NCBI GenBank assembly: GCA_036495715.1
Contig: DASXML010000074.1
Coordinates: 124,001 to 188,000 of the forward strand
Source: Scandinavium sp036495715
GTDB taxonomy: Bacteria; Pseudomonadota; Gammaproteobacteria; Enterobacterales; Enterobacteriaceae
Length of the DNA: 64,000 bases
Reading direction: 5' to 3'
The notes under the pieces were generated by a model. That model was not told the origin of the DNA. It was given only the letters and a program-made list of their open reading frames with translations, and did not search any database. This document shows positions 53,204-63,024 of the stretch, one piece after another. Numbering within the stretch: the first letter of the stretch is position 1; each line of letters begins with the position of its first letter. Position numbers and translations under genes: made by a program.

Positions 53204-53350
53204 CTAACCGGTGTTGTTATCTGTTGGGACGTACAGTTTGTGTTTCTGTGCAACCACTTCGATGCTGCCTTCACGATCCTGAGCATCGACAGAGCCTTTC
53301 ATATCCGTGCTACCGTCGTCTTTCAGCCAAAGATAAACAGGAATAGCCAT
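53204..53350 (-). pseudogene. hcp: Type VI secretion Hcp, truncated
   Basis: A 48-codon frame beginning MAIPVYLWLKDDGSTDMKGS and VDAQDREGSIEVVAQKHKLY, ending TDNNTG then TAG. This is the N-terminal third of a type VI secretion tube protein Hcp (normally about 160 residues). The rest is gone. It follows the tssC remnant on the same strand. Confidence 0.85.
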
Positions 53351-53408
53351 GTGCTATTTCTCCATTTCATTTTCAGTCATGCCATCATCCTGCGATGACG
53401 CGTCGGGT

Positions 53409-53803
53409 TTAATGTGCGATACGCGACAGCAGGAATATATGCGGCAGACGTGTATTGGACTGTTGGCCGTTGCATCCGCAGTATCGTACAGGGCAGGTTT
53501 CTGCGTGGATTATTGCTGATAAGAAGCATGAGTAATCGCGTTTTTTGTAGTAGCTAAGCGGAATGAAGCAGAGATTGGCGAACTCAAGCTCGCGGGTTTC
53601 CGGGATCATCACTTCTGATTGGATTTTCACTTGGTTGCAAGTGCCGAGGTCATACATGTGAATAGGCTGGTCCTGAACAGCCTACCCGGTTTAAGATTAA
53701 TTTTATCGAACAGTGATGCATAGATCCCACCATGCAACAGCGTTTTCCCAAGAGCAGCACTACCCGAATGAGTCTGTGATTCGTTATTAACTGACATAAG
53801 CAT
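53409..53803 (-). pseudogene. tssC: Type VI sheath protein TssC, internally deleted
   Basis: From the ATG at 53803 the frame gives MLMSVNNESQTHSGSAALGK and ends ASLFDKINLKPG, the TssC N-terminus. The sequence then jumps, with a frame change, to AVQDQPIHMYDLGTCNQVKI and QSEVMIPETRELEFANLCFI, a segment from the later part of TssC, and stops after RLPHIFLLSRIAH. About 300 residues in the middle and the C-terminal 120 are missing (normal length about 500). It lies between tssB and hcp remnants. Confidence 0.85.
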
Positions 53804-53843
53804 GTTATCTGTAATTATTTCGTTGATTTTCCGTATTATTTTA

Positions 53844-54325
53844 TTATTTCCGGGCCAGCGCCAGCGCGTTCATTTCGTCACGTAGTTAATCACACAGAGC
53901 GGGGTCTTTCAGAATGGTTTCCAGTTCTTTTTTGAACGTGACGTTGTCCAGAAGATTGAATTTTAAATCACGCAGTAAATTAAGCATGGAAGGGAATGCT
54001 TCCAGGGCTGAGATCTGTTCCGGCTCGAAGTCTTTCATGTCCTGGAAACTCAGACGAACATTTCATTCCGAACCGCCATCTGCAAGGGCATTTTTAACGA
54101 TAACACTGATTTCCGGTTTCTGTTCCGATAACACGGCATTGAAATTGTTTTTGTTAATGTCAATCTTATCATGTTCTGACAATGCGCCTTCGGCTTTACC
54201 ATTACTGAAGTCACCGACATTCAGCAAGTTGAGAGGGGGCTGTTTTTTTTCGCCCCGCTTGCGAACATATCAAGTTTAATATTGACGCGTGTCTTGGGGA
54301 TTTCACTCTGAAAGCTCTGGGACAT
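53844..54325 (-). pseudogene. tssB: Type VI sheath protein TssB, broken
   Basis: From the ATG at 54325 the minus strand reads MSQSFQSEIPKTRVNIKLDM then FASGAKK; a frameshift follows, then LLNVGDFSNGKAEGALSEHD, a TGA replacing one codon, then NVRLSFQDMKDFEPEQISAL, and a second in-frame stop before LRDEMNALALARK. The length (about 160 codons) matches an entire TssB, so it has decayed by point changes rather than deletion. Confidence 0.85.
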
Positions 54326-54673
54326 CAGGCCACTCTTCACCTATATTTCATTGGAGTTCTTGTCAGGGAAAGAACATATACTAACGTAACGTTTCTTATT
54401 TTTACACTGCCTGTTTTAAATGTAAACAGATAAATACAGGCTTACGGATGCATCAGTTATCGTTTTAACCATTTAACCGCGAAATAACTACGCTGTACGG
54501 GGAAAGGTCTATTCGATGAGGAGGGGGGGTAAAATGATTTAAATTTAAACATTAATTTTCTTACGATAAAAAACACACAAATATAGATAGTGCAACAATA
54601 TCAAGTCCCTTATGGGATGGTTTGGTGTGAGAAGTATTATTTTGGCAAAACTGATACTATTTAACCTCTGGGT

Positions 54674-54927
54674 GTGGCAACCATTTACTTCTTTGTCGCA
54701 AATGAAGAGCAAAGTGCCATCGACGATATCACCTATGGAAGTTTTGATATCAGCCCGATGAACCGCAATGCCGAAGAGTTTCTGGATGCGGCCAATGAGG
54801 ACTGTAACGGCTATTTATACGGCAACTTCATTACCGACAGTAATGGTTTTCAGAGCTACTACCGCGATTTGGCCCTGCGGGTGAAAAATCAAGATATCGA
54901 CCTGCTCATTATCGTCGGGATGTTTTC
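54674..54927 (+). pseudogene. hsdR: Type I restriction subunit HsdR, internal fragment
   Basis: About 84 codons match the central motor part of an EcoR124-type HsdR: IYFFVANEEQSAIDDITYG, SPMNRNAEEFLDAANEDCNG and SNGFQSYYRDLALRVKNQD followed by IDLLIIVGMF. The following LTGFDAPTLNT motif expected in HsdR is absent and the frame ends soon after. Both ends of this large gene (normally about 1000 codons) are missing, and no hsdM or hsdS is present. Confidence 0.75.
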
Positions 54928-54967
54928 GTTGTACAGCCCGAATCTGAATTCGACAGAACCGTTGTGA

Positions 54968-55738
54968 AAGGTGATAAATAATCGCCATCTCACATCGTCC
55001 TGCACGTTCCGGTGAGAAATACACCAATTTTTTAGCGGTATTTTACGACTCTTGCAGGGACATTATCAGTGCGAATTAACAATAACGTCTAGGTGCTGAA
55101 AAATGCATCTTCAAGCTAATCATACACATGATTGTAAATTAGCCCTAAAACATTTCTTTCATTTCTGCACGGAAAGATAATTATAGCAATGTTAACGCTA
55201 TTAACCTGTGACTGTAGATATAGTGAACTAAGGCGCTAGGCATCTTTAGGTAATAAGCTGCTCACAGTTTTAATTCTACATGCCAGAGTGTCCGTCGTTT
55301 TTTATTATGACAATATTTCTGTGAGTTTTTAGTTGCGCGATAATTAAAGCGAATGTTCTGTTTTATCTTAGTGCCTCCTTTCATTGTCGCTAGACCATTC
55401 GCTTCTCATTCTCGATGAGGCTCAATCAACGAAGTACAAATTCTAACCATGGCGCAACATGCTAAGTCCCCAGGCTACAGTCAAAAAGAAAACAACACCC
55501 ATTGCCCAAATGATCCAGCCCATTGTGTTAATACAGGAATGTATCGGTAAAACTCTGCTATAGCAGCAATGAGACTTACACCATTGCCTCAGCATATATG
55601 CGAGCGTTTTCGTCGTATCTGAGAGCCGCGACAGTGTGCCCACCCGCTGTTGTATTCAGTCGTACAACAGCAGGTGAGCACCGCCCTGGCTTTCCAGGCC
55701 GCCAACCGCACTTCCGACGGACTACCACGGATTTTCGA
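54968..55738. other. 770-base region without an intact gene
   Basis: AT-rich sequence. Minus-strand frames at 55443-55643 and 55576-55803 are short and overlap in different frames; the first ends in a hydrophobic MGWIIWAMGVVFFLTVAWGL which could be a tiny membrane protein but lacks other support. Confidence 0.4.
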
Positions 55739-56350
55739 TTAGATGGCGTACAGAGTCCCGATACGGTTGAGGGCTTTCGTTGGATGGCGAATGTGAATAT
55801 CATGGATTTTACGCCATGTGCGCGCCATGCAGGCCGCTTCGGTTATTTGCTCGTCTTCGTAGAGCGCATTAAAACCTGTGTAAGCAGCCTGTCGCTCAGG
55901 GGGGAGTGTTACCAGCGCGCGTTGTCGGCGCCTCCAGTGCCAGCATGCTGATGATATTTGGCTGCGAGTATCCTAGCCCTTCAAGCGTGGCGACCAGACT
56001 CGCAGCAGGGCTGAACACGTCCGGGAAGAAAACAGCTTCGATGCGTAGCACCGTCACCGGTGCACCATTGCTGTTTACAAACATCAGCAGCCAGACAGAA
56101 CTCACGTCGCCGGGACTGTACAGTGCGAGGTAAAACTGGTCATGCAGTGGGGACAGGCGGCACTGCACGGGAAACAGGCCTCCAATTCGGTGCGGGCCTC
56201 GCCGTTGATGTTCCAGTCTGCAGGAACCGTTAGTTCATGAATGACCGCATTCGTCAGTTCCCGGCGCAATGTCTCACCGCCATTACGATATTCCTCGAAA
56301 TCAAAAGGCAAAAAGTGGCTCAGATCATACGCAGTGATAATATTTTGCAT
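55739..56350 (-). pseudogene. Unrecognised gene with two frameshifts
   Basis: An ATG at 56350 starts MQNIITAYDLSHFLPFDFEE; near 56165 the frame shifts to VQCRLSPLHDQFYLALYSPG, and at a run of six Cs (plus strand G6 at about 55897-55902) it shifts again to PPERQAAYTGFNALYEDEQI, ending NRIGTLYAI and TAA at 55739. Joined, the three parts make a protein of about 200 residues without motifs I recognise. Composition is richer in GC than its surroundings, which suggests a different origin. Confidence 0.6.
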
Positions 56351-56920
56351 TGGGATTCACCTACTCTCAGGCGCTCCTTTCAGGGAGCCGCTTCGTTATC
56401 AGGTGCCTGCTGCCGGGGAAGGTTTTGCGTAATGATTAGCCTCATTGCGATGTGTATTGAGGTTAACGACGGTCAGCACAGCCACTTTCGTACGTTTAAC
56501 CGCTCCCGGAGACCTCATCCATTCAGGCATCCAACGGGTAGCTTAGTCGCGCATATGGAAGCCGAATGCATCTTCCACACCATCGAGATCACTTACGGGC
56601 GAATGTTGTCAACGCCAAGATTTTTTTTGACCGCAAATTAGTCTTATATCATTGGTGCTGACAAGAGTGTGTCCTTGGCCGGGACTGCGCTAGAAAGGGT
56701 CTGCAGAACTGTTGGCATCCGAAACCGGTGACCTGCTTCCCATTGATTAGACAAATCTAATGATTTTTGACATTTTTCACCAGAAAGAAATGAAAGGCTG
56801 GAAACTATCTGTGCAAAGGCATCTAAGTATTTTGATAGTACAAGAACTGAGATGGCAACGCGTTATCGGGATTTTCCACGATCTCAGGTAACTGCATTTG
56901 TAGTTGTTGGATCCCGTGGC
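56351..56920. other. 570-base region without a supported gene
   Basis: No frame here has a ribosome site and recognisable product. The plus-strand frame overlapping 56237-56641 is antisense to the broken gene at 55739-56350 and is not called. Confidence 0.4.
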
Positions 56921-56985
56921 TACTTCGCAAGAATCCCTGCGTCAGCGGTATCATGCTTATTGGTTTTGACGAAGGTTTGATAAAC
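56921..56985 (-). pseudogene. IS110-family transposase, very short fragment
   Basis: The minus strand reads QTFVKTNKHDTADAGILAK and a stop, close to the VKxNKxDAADA motif of the IS110 DEDD transposase domain. Only about 21 codons remain. The adjacent 68-codon minus frame at 57000-57206 is unrecognised. Confidence 0.45.
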
Positions 56986-57206
56986 TGAGGGCCATTAGTT
57001 TACCGCCACAAAAGTGAGTAGAAGCACTGGTTCCCACGTTGATCAAACATGAAGGAATGTTTGCAAAATAGGAAAGCATTTTTGCTTTTTTGAATTACTT
57101 GTCGAACAACCGCCATCTGTTTGCCCTTACCGTCGATTCTGTGCATTTGGAAAGTATATTCACCGGATCGATACAGATAGTCTAAATGTTCATAATGGAC
57201 TTCCAC

Positions 57207-57580
57207 TCAATTAGTGGCGGTTTATCATTTTACAATGGCATAAGAGAAAGGATGTGCCATTCCATTTACAAAGTCGGTAATTAACTAAAATCCATCATAA
57301 AAGTTGTGTTGCTCTAGCTAATTAGACTGGGGGTTTTAAAGATAAATTTCAATGAAATTGTTGTTTCTTATGGAAGCATGAACTTCAAAAGTGATTTGTG
57401 GTTTACTGTTTGTAACAGAATGACTAGTACCATAAGGCACTTGAAGCGGTCGGTTTTAGCAGTAAAGTGATGCTACTAAATATGCGGGTAGTACTTTGTA
57501 TGGTGTAAGCACCCAATATGTTCAATTTTTAAATTAAAGGAAAAATCATATATCTTTATGAAAATATTTCGAGGGCAACA
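57207..57580. other. 374-base AT-rich gap
   Basis: No gene seen. It should contain the promoter of the glycine-zipper gene that follows. Confidence 0.4.
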
Positions 57581-58021
57581 ATGAAGGCAAGTAAAAATGT
57601 TTCATCTTTGGTAATAATGGCCTTTGCCTGGTTTTCTCAAAACAGCTTTGCTGGTACTAAAACTTTAGTGGAATATGGTGTTGTTCAAGAAAATATAACC
57701 CTTACAAGTACTCAGGTCGGTCATCACAAATTGCGTACCGTAGCAGGAGGTGCTCTTGGAGGAGTTGTTGGGCATCAATTTGGAAACGGCAAGGGGAAAA
57801 AAACTATGACAGCTGTTGGTGCCGTTGGTGGAGTTGCGGCATCTCGCTATCATCAGAGTAAAGAAGCGGGAATTAAGACTGTAGACTTACTGATAAAAAC
57901 ACAGGCAGGTGCTCTAATCGAAGTAAAACAAAGTTACGATCACAATATAATTTTCAATCCAGGAGATAAAGTCCGTATATTAACAACGAGGGAAGACACG
58001 GTCGTTGACAAGTCTATTTGA
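57581..58021 (+). CDS. Exported glycine-zipper protein
   Basis: A 146-residue protein with a signal peptide ending near SQNSFAG and no lipobox. Residues about 53-90 (AGGALGGVVGHQFGNGKGKK, TAVGAVGGVAASRY) form a glycine zipper of the 2TM/SlyB type, which spans or lines a membrane. The C-terminal part (DLLIKTQAGALIEVKQSYDH) resembles the beta-rich tail of SlyB-like proteins. It probably resides in the outer membrane or periplasm. Neighbours give no functional hint. Confidence 0.75.
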   Translation: MKASKNVSSLVIMAFAWFSQNSFAGTKTLVEYGVVQENITLTSTQVGHHKLRTVAGGALGGVVGHQFGNGKGKKTMTAVGAVGGVAASRYHQSKEAGIKTVDLLIKTQAGALIEVKQSYDHNIIFNPGDKVRILTTREDTVVDKSI

Positions 58022-58322
58022 TGATGTGCCTGTAGAGTATGAATATACGAAATAACGAATTCACAAGAGAATGAATATATTTCTGACTCCTTATCATTTA
58101 GGTAGTGGTACAGCCATAATGTGAATGGGTTAGTAGACTTGGTAATTCGAATCAGGGAAGCTATATAGTAGTTCACATGAAATCATGTATTTTTGAAACG
58201 CTACCAATAGTTACTGAAAATGCGAAGGCAAGGAAAAATATGTTATCAGTTTTTATTCCCGCCATAAGGCACCACCCATCCTGCTCATGCTTCAAATTGG
58301 GCTATTCTTAAGAGGTTTTATT

Positions 58323-58616
58323 ATGAAAAAACAATTATTAGCAATGATCTTAACCGCTGCGACGTTCTCTTCTTTTGCTAATCATCCAATCGCCCGTACC
58401 ACTGCGGTGGCAACATCCGACCATCCTGTAGCGGTAGCTGCAGCGACAGGTGATGAGGGTGCTCATCCGGTTGCACGAACCACAGCTGTCGCGACAGCCG
58501 ATCATCCTGTAGCCGTTGCAGCGGCGACCGGAGATGGCAATCATCCGATCGCACGAACAACCGTTGTGGCGAATTCCGATCACCCTGTAGCGGCCGCAGC
58601 TGTAACGGGAAATTAA
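58323..58616 (+). CDS. Small exported protein of three tandem repeats
   Basis: A 97-residue protein: a signal peptide (MKKQLLAMILTAATFSSFA) followed by almost nothing but three tandem units of 27, 26 and 24 residues. Each unit has the form HP(I/V)ARTT(A/V)VA, then (S/A)DHPVA(V/A)AA, then TG and a short link, so the motif HPxA occurs six times. I start at the ATG at 58323, preceded by AAGAGG, rather than 12 codons upstream. A strong terminator follows, so it is a single-gene unit. I know no family with this pattern; the mature protein is small, low in charge and alanine-rich. Confidence 0.72.
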   Translation: MKKQLLAMILTAATFSSFANHPIARTTAVATSDHPVAVAAATGDEGAHPVARTTAVATADHPVAVAAATGDGNHPIARTTVVANSDHPVAAAAVTGN

Positions 58617-58625
58617 TTACCATTC

Positions 58626-58655
58626 TCCCCGGAATAAAAGCCGGGGGGATTTTTC
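58626..58655 (+). terminator. Terminator after the repeat-protein gene
   Basis: TCCCCGG (58626-58632) pairs with CCGGGGGGA (58641-58649) around AATAAAAG and is followed by TTTTT. It lies 10 bases after the stop codon. Confidence 0.85.
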
Positions 58656-58687
58656 ATTATATTTCAATACACCTTTTATCACTTAAC

Positions 58688-58843
58688 TTATACTGAACGG
58701 CACTGTACAAATTCTCGTGGCGAACAGTATCCTAGAGCCATGGACGGATGCCATTTGTGGAACACTATCACGAAGTTTTTTACCGCTGTTAGCCCATCCC
58801 ATTTCGGTATTATGCTCATGTAGTCTCGCTTGATTGTTTCCAT
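58688..58843 (-). pseudogene. IS2 transposase OrfB, C-terminal fragment
   Basis: The minus strand reads METIKRDYMSIIPKWDGLTA, then HKWHPSMALGYCSPREFVQ and a stop, clearly the end of the IS2 OrfB transposase (TIKRDYISIMPKPDGLTA, EWHPHSALGYRSPREYL in the intact element), with substitutions and a small deletion. The rest of the element is missing. Confidence 0.75.
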
Positions 58844-59849
58844 GAAACACTATGTTATTCCACGACTTTCACGCCGTCGATTTTGGCTCCAGAGTCGGCG
58901 ACGATCTCACGTATATTATGTGTCGATACACTGAACCATTATCCGCAAGTGGAGAAGGAGGATTGGTCTCGAACTGGCTCTTCATTGTAATCAGCATCAC
59001 ATCATTACAAGGCAGAATGGTTTGACTGTGGAACCCATCTGTACTATCTGCCCAGAAAAAGACTTTGCAATCACAACAGTCCCGGGCGAATGTGGCCTGA
59101 AGTTTTACGCCATAATTGCAATGAAGCTAACTGGAACCCGTCGAAGCATCAACACAGGTTACTTTTGTCTGCCGCCACTTAACGTTGGTTAGGTGCCAGA
59201 ATCCCCTCTATATTTTTCAGTACGTTGCTTTCTGATTGCCTGCGCAACAGACCAATATCCGGCGGAATCTTAGGCTGGTAGGGTATGGCTATGTCCCGGA
59301 TACGTTCAAGACATCGTTATCATCTGGTCTTCAACTACTCCGGCGATTCCACTAATCATGAGTCATTCACGCGCTTGCCGATACCAAGTGATACGTGCAG
59401 TCCGCGGCTGACGATATTAACTCGCCATCCTGACAATAAGGACAAGTGCACTGTTCACGCTTTTGCGACTAGATTTCAATGCTTCTGTTAGCAGATGATT
59501 TTTCATGGTTTTATTGCCCAACAGTCGTATTTTTTTATACTAGCTCAGAGCCTGGAACGGCTTTGCTTGCACCTGATAAACAGTTGACTTTTTGCCACAC
59601 CGTACTGGCAGATAATAATTGAAAAAGTTGTACCCGAATCAAAGCTCTATCGAACCATTGTGATCTTTTCCTGAGCGGTACGCCTTCTGTACTTTCCTGG
59701 GCATAAGAAATCGATCATCTGAACACCTTAATATTAAGACTATCAATTTTTTAAGTGCTGTCAGATATCTGGGTGTATTAATGAGCAGTCAAATTATGAT
59801 ACTTAATTTACAAAAATTGTGAAAGCTATTATTATTCAATAATATCATG
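58844..59849. other. 1-kb region without an intact gene
   Basis: Several short frames on both strands are broken by stops. A minus-strand stretch near 59,160-59,290 (PKIPPDIGLLRRQSESNVLK) may be coding remnant of unknown origin. Nothing here is called. Confidence 0.4.
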
Positions 59850-60160
59850 AAAAATGCAAAGCCTATGAGATCACAACAATCTACATTTACTGAACTTAGC
59901 ACTCAAAGCTGCCTTATAAGTTATTAAAAGTCAGTTAGATGTGTGTAAAATCGTGTGAACACTTGGACTCAATCCTGAGCATTTTCATAGATGGATACAA
60001 CTATATGAGCAAGAGCCTATGGGGATTGAGTCCACCGGTAATAGCTTAATGTCAGAACAACATGAAATTCAGCAGTTCAAAATACAGTTAAAATAACTAG
60101 ACATGTAAAGAAATGCTAAAGCATGCAATGAGATCATCGTGTTTGTGGCTCAAAAGGAAT
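59850..60160 (+). pseudogene. IS3-family transposase OrfA, decayed
   Basis: A plus-strand piece reads HRWIQLYEQEPMGIESTGNS then LMSEQHEIQQFKIQLK, a stop, and LDM. It resembles the part of IS3-type OrfA after the helix-turn-helix (RWIxQYxxE, LTxEQxEIQxLxxxxKxLEM). Stops and frameshifts flank it on both sides. Confidence 0.5.
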
Positions 60161-60661
60161 GATTAATAATGACAATGAATTTCATCGTCAGATGCGTAAA
60201 AAGTCACACCAAAATAATGGTTTTAATTAACTGTTCGTAGTACATATTCTCGGTAATAAGGTTGAGCAACTTTTTAAAGGTATCAATGCCCACGGCTAAA
60301 TCTATCTAGGATATTAATGCAAGGTATTTTACATCAGGCGATTAAATCAGTTGTCTCAAAAAGGTATGCATATCCGGATGACTTTGGGGATGATTGTCTA
60401 GACATGGGATGAATATCAGACGGCCGGGATTTGATGCTCAAAATCTTAAGTTTTAATGTTTCTAGGGGAATGTCTTATAGAGTGTTTTACATCAAGTTGG
60501 ATGTTTAATGGATTGAAATATTGAGATAAATTATGCGTTCTCTGTTAACTGAATAATCAAATGTAACATTATTATCTGAATGTAACATTACGTCACGCTC
60601 TGCCTGGGCGGGCTGATGCTATGATCGCAAAATGTTAAAGTTTTAAAGGTGTATTACTGTT
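60161..60661. other. 500-base AT-rich gap
   Basis: No gene seen. The end of it must hold the promoter of the exported protein at 60662. Confidence 0.4.
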
Positions 60662-61066
60662 GTGAATATATATATTAAACTGGCAATTTTTTCTTTTTTA
60701 ATTTCTATCCATATCACGGCTCAAGCAACAAGTGTGGCTGCAGTGCCTGCGCCATCCCAAGATCCAACAATTGAGAATATTAAATTAACAAAGAAGCAAG
60801 CTTCAGAAATTGAACATCTTTACCAACAAATGGAAATGGATGCGCGTAACATAAAAATAGATGACATTAAGGATGGTGTCATAGTTAATATAGTGCGCTC
60901 AGGTAAATGGGATGAAGAAAAAATTGAACAGCAGCTTAAAGCTTTCGACATCCTTGATCATCAAATGCGCTACTACCGAATAAAATATTATTATGATATA
61001 AATAATATACTTACGCCTGAGCAGCGGCTTGATATAAAAAATTACTTAGTCCAAGCGCTGAATTAA
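60662..61066 (+). CDS. Spy/CpxP-like small periplasmic protein
   Basis: A 134-residue protein with a signal peptide ending near HITAQA. The mature part is helical and charged: KLTKKQASEIEHLYQQMEMD early on and NILTPEQRLDIKNYL near the end. The LTxEQR-type motif near the C-terminus is typical of the CpxP/Spy group of periplasmic chaperones, though the match is partial. The start is a GTG at 60662 with AAAGGTG some 12 bases upstream. A strong terminator lies 190 bases downstream. Confidence 0.6.
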   Translation: MNIYIKLAIFSFLISIHITAQATSVAAVPAPSQDPTIENIKLTKKQASEIEHLYQQMEMDARNIKIDDIKDGVIVNIVRSGKWDEEKIEQQLKAFDILDHQMRYYRIKYYYDINNILTPEQRLDIKNYLVQALN

Positions 61067-61259
61067 GGCTGCGGACGACCAATGATTCTGAAGAGGAAAT
61101 CTAGTTAATTGCACTCGTGAAATTAAATTCACTAATAACGAATTGATGATTGATAATATTTCATTGGTGAGCATTTATAACTGGTGATTTATTGATACAT
61201 GGGTTATGCTTATATTAGACAAACAAACGATTTGTCAATTCTGTTAAAAATCGCATTCC

Positions 61260-61291
61260 GGCCAATCAAGACCTTGATTGGCCATTTTTTA
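61260..61291 (+). terminator. Strong rho-independent terminator
   Basis: GGCCAATCAA (61260-61269) pairs perfectly with TTGATTGGCC (61274-61283) around GACC and is followed by ATTTTTTAT. It separates the Spy-like gene from the LuxR-type gene. The rest of 61,067-61,473 holds nothing I can identify. Confidence 0.88.
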
Positions 61292-61473
61292 TATAATCTA
61301 AATGTAGTCGCTAGATGCACAAATGATCAAACAATAAAATTGTGCATAGCCTAAATTGGGTTAATGAAAGTTTGTTAAATTTTGTGTTCTGTCCAGCTGT
61401 GGACTTACAGGGCGTGTTAAATAATTTAGTATCAAATGAATGAAGCTATGGAAATGAAAGTAGGTGATGGCTA

Positions 61474-62016
61474 ATGTCTGAAAATACTAAGTTGTATATT
61501 GCGAGTGACAATTTTTATTTTGAAAATGGTATTAAAAACTATACGGATGAAAGGGGGGATGTAGAGATAATTGGTAGTTCTTTTGAGAGGGTAATTTGCA
61601 AAACAGACAATCATGCAACAATCATTCTTAATATTAAAGATTTAAAGATGCTGCAAGAGTATTTAAAATTTGCCTCTTTTAAATTTAAAAGAACAATAGT
61701 ATTAATTGATAGCTTAGGGAGGAACAGTTTTTTTAAAATGGGCAGCGTTTTTTATATATCGAAAAAATCTGATTTTTGGTTTATTTCGGAGATCTTAAGG
61801 GGGAGGCATAACTCGTTAAAAAATGATGTATTATCTCGGAAAGAGTACCAAGTATTACGATTTGAACATTTGAGCAAAGAAGTTGCATGTCAATTACTTG
61901 ATGTTTCGTATAAAGTATTGTGCGCTAAACGATCTGATATCAAAACAAAGCTTAAAATGATAAGGGTAAATCCGATGGCAATGTTAGAAATTCAATACGT
62001 AGTTTGCTATAAATAA
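61474..62016 (+). CDS. LuxR-type regulator, paralogue of the 23.7-kb gene
   Basis: A 180-residue protein whose residues 119-171 (LSRKEYQVLRFEHLSKEVAC and onward to MAML) align without gaps with the helix-turn-helix of the regulator at 23,704. The N-termini also match (LYIASDNFYFENGI against ISFVSDNFYLCTGI), as does KMGSVFYISKKSDF. The recognition-helix region has diverged, so targets should differ. AGGTGATGG precedes the ATG. It lies beside two IprA-like regulators, a setting seen around fimbrial gene clusters (inference). Confidence 0.8.
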   Translation: MSENTKLYIASDNFYFENGIKNYTDERGDVEIIGSSFERVICKTDNHATIILNIKDLKMLQEYLKFASFKFKRTIVLIDSLGRNSFFKMGSVFYISKKSDFWFISEILRGRHNSLKNDVLSRKEYQVLRFEHLSKEVACQLLDVSYKVLCAKRSDIKTKLKMIRVNPMAMLEIQYVVCYK

Positions 62017-62064
62017 TTTATTTATTGCGATGAATAGTCAAATTAACATGTGCAATAAATTTTA

Positions 62065-62703
62065 TCAGTAACCACTTGGTAATTTTTTATTTATTGATAA
62101 AAGTTTTCCTTTAGATACGGTTATATATCCTCCTTCTTTTAAACTTGATAATACTTCGAAAACATAACTCTTAGAAATTTTCGTTCGTTTAACAATGAAA
62201 CTGGCGATCCCTTCTTTAAAATCTACTACGTGATCTTTACGGTACATATATCTGTGAAGCATTGAAACTATGGATTCATAGGCTGTTTCATTCGTGTTAT
62301 TTATATTCGAATGAATTGTAAAAGAAAACATGTTTGTTAAGACAGTAATGAGTTCTTCAGTTTCTTTATGCGTAATAAAAAAAGCATTAAAAAAATCTTT
62401 ACGACTTAGCTTGAGCATGACGACCGGCGTTTCGCAAATATAACGAAATTTTGCTGGGGGCGTTATAGCCTCGACAAGTCCAATAGGCATAAACTCAATA
62501 GTTAGCCCAACAAGTTGTTCGGTTTCATATAGGTACATGGACATATATCCGCTCGTTATCATGTATATAAATTTACTACTAGGGATAAACTCATCGCCGC
62601 GACCAAGTTTAATTTCTTCAGAAAGATCTATTAGACGATGGTTCTCTCTTATTATATCTAGAGATATATATTTTGTATGTATTTCTTCAAATGTTTTCAT
62701 CAT
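62065..62703 (-). CDS. IprA/YaiV-like regulator (copy 2)
   Basis: A 212-residue protein with an N-terminal CRP-like barrel and a C-terminal winged helix: FIVKRTKISKSYVFEVLSSL then GGYITVSKGKLLSINKKLPS. The frame runs on to 62868, but the upstream part is a poor hydrophobic stretch; starting at the tandem ATGs 62703/62700 gives MMKTFEEIHTKY and a length matching the 213-residue copy at 63,025. It is convergent with the LuxR-type gene and divergent from copy 3. Confidence 0.82.
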   Translation of the reverse strand: MMKTFEEIHTKYISLDIIRENHRLIDLSEEIKLGRGDEFIPSSKFIYMITSGYMSMYLYETEQLVGLTIEFMPIGLVEAITPPAKFRYICETPVVMLKLSRKDFFNAFFITHKETEELITVLTNMFSFTIHSNINNTNETAYESIVSMLHRYMYRKDHVVDFKEGIASFIVKRTKISKSYVFEVLSSLKEGGYITVSKGKLLSINKKLPSGY

Positions 62704-63024
62704 TGTGTTTTTAAAAGTAATGCGCTGTAAAATGTTTATAGAGCATATCAAGAGGAAAAACACAAAAAACTCCAGTAGTGGATTTATTTGATTTTTGGCT
62801 GAGGATTTGCATAATGATTGTCCAGATATGCTCCTGGTAACTGCTGCATCATATCTAAGAAAAAACAACCGAAATTGTTTTTTATTGTTCTAAATACTCT
62901 ACAACTGCTGTCAATGTAAGTCTTTCATCGTCTTGATGATATTCAATATTCGTCTATTTTCGGGTAAGTAATTGTACTTATATTATGATGGCTTTCATTA
63001 ATTTAGTTAATTGGTCGATGGAAA

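Noticed and set aside
57000..57206. 68-codon minus-strand frame
   Set aside because: No recognisable product or ribosome site; it lies next to an IS110 scrap in decayed DNA.
62704..62868. N-terminal extension of IprA-like copy 2
   Set aside because: It begins with TTG, lacks a ribosome site, and makes the protein 55 residues longer than its close relative at 63,025.
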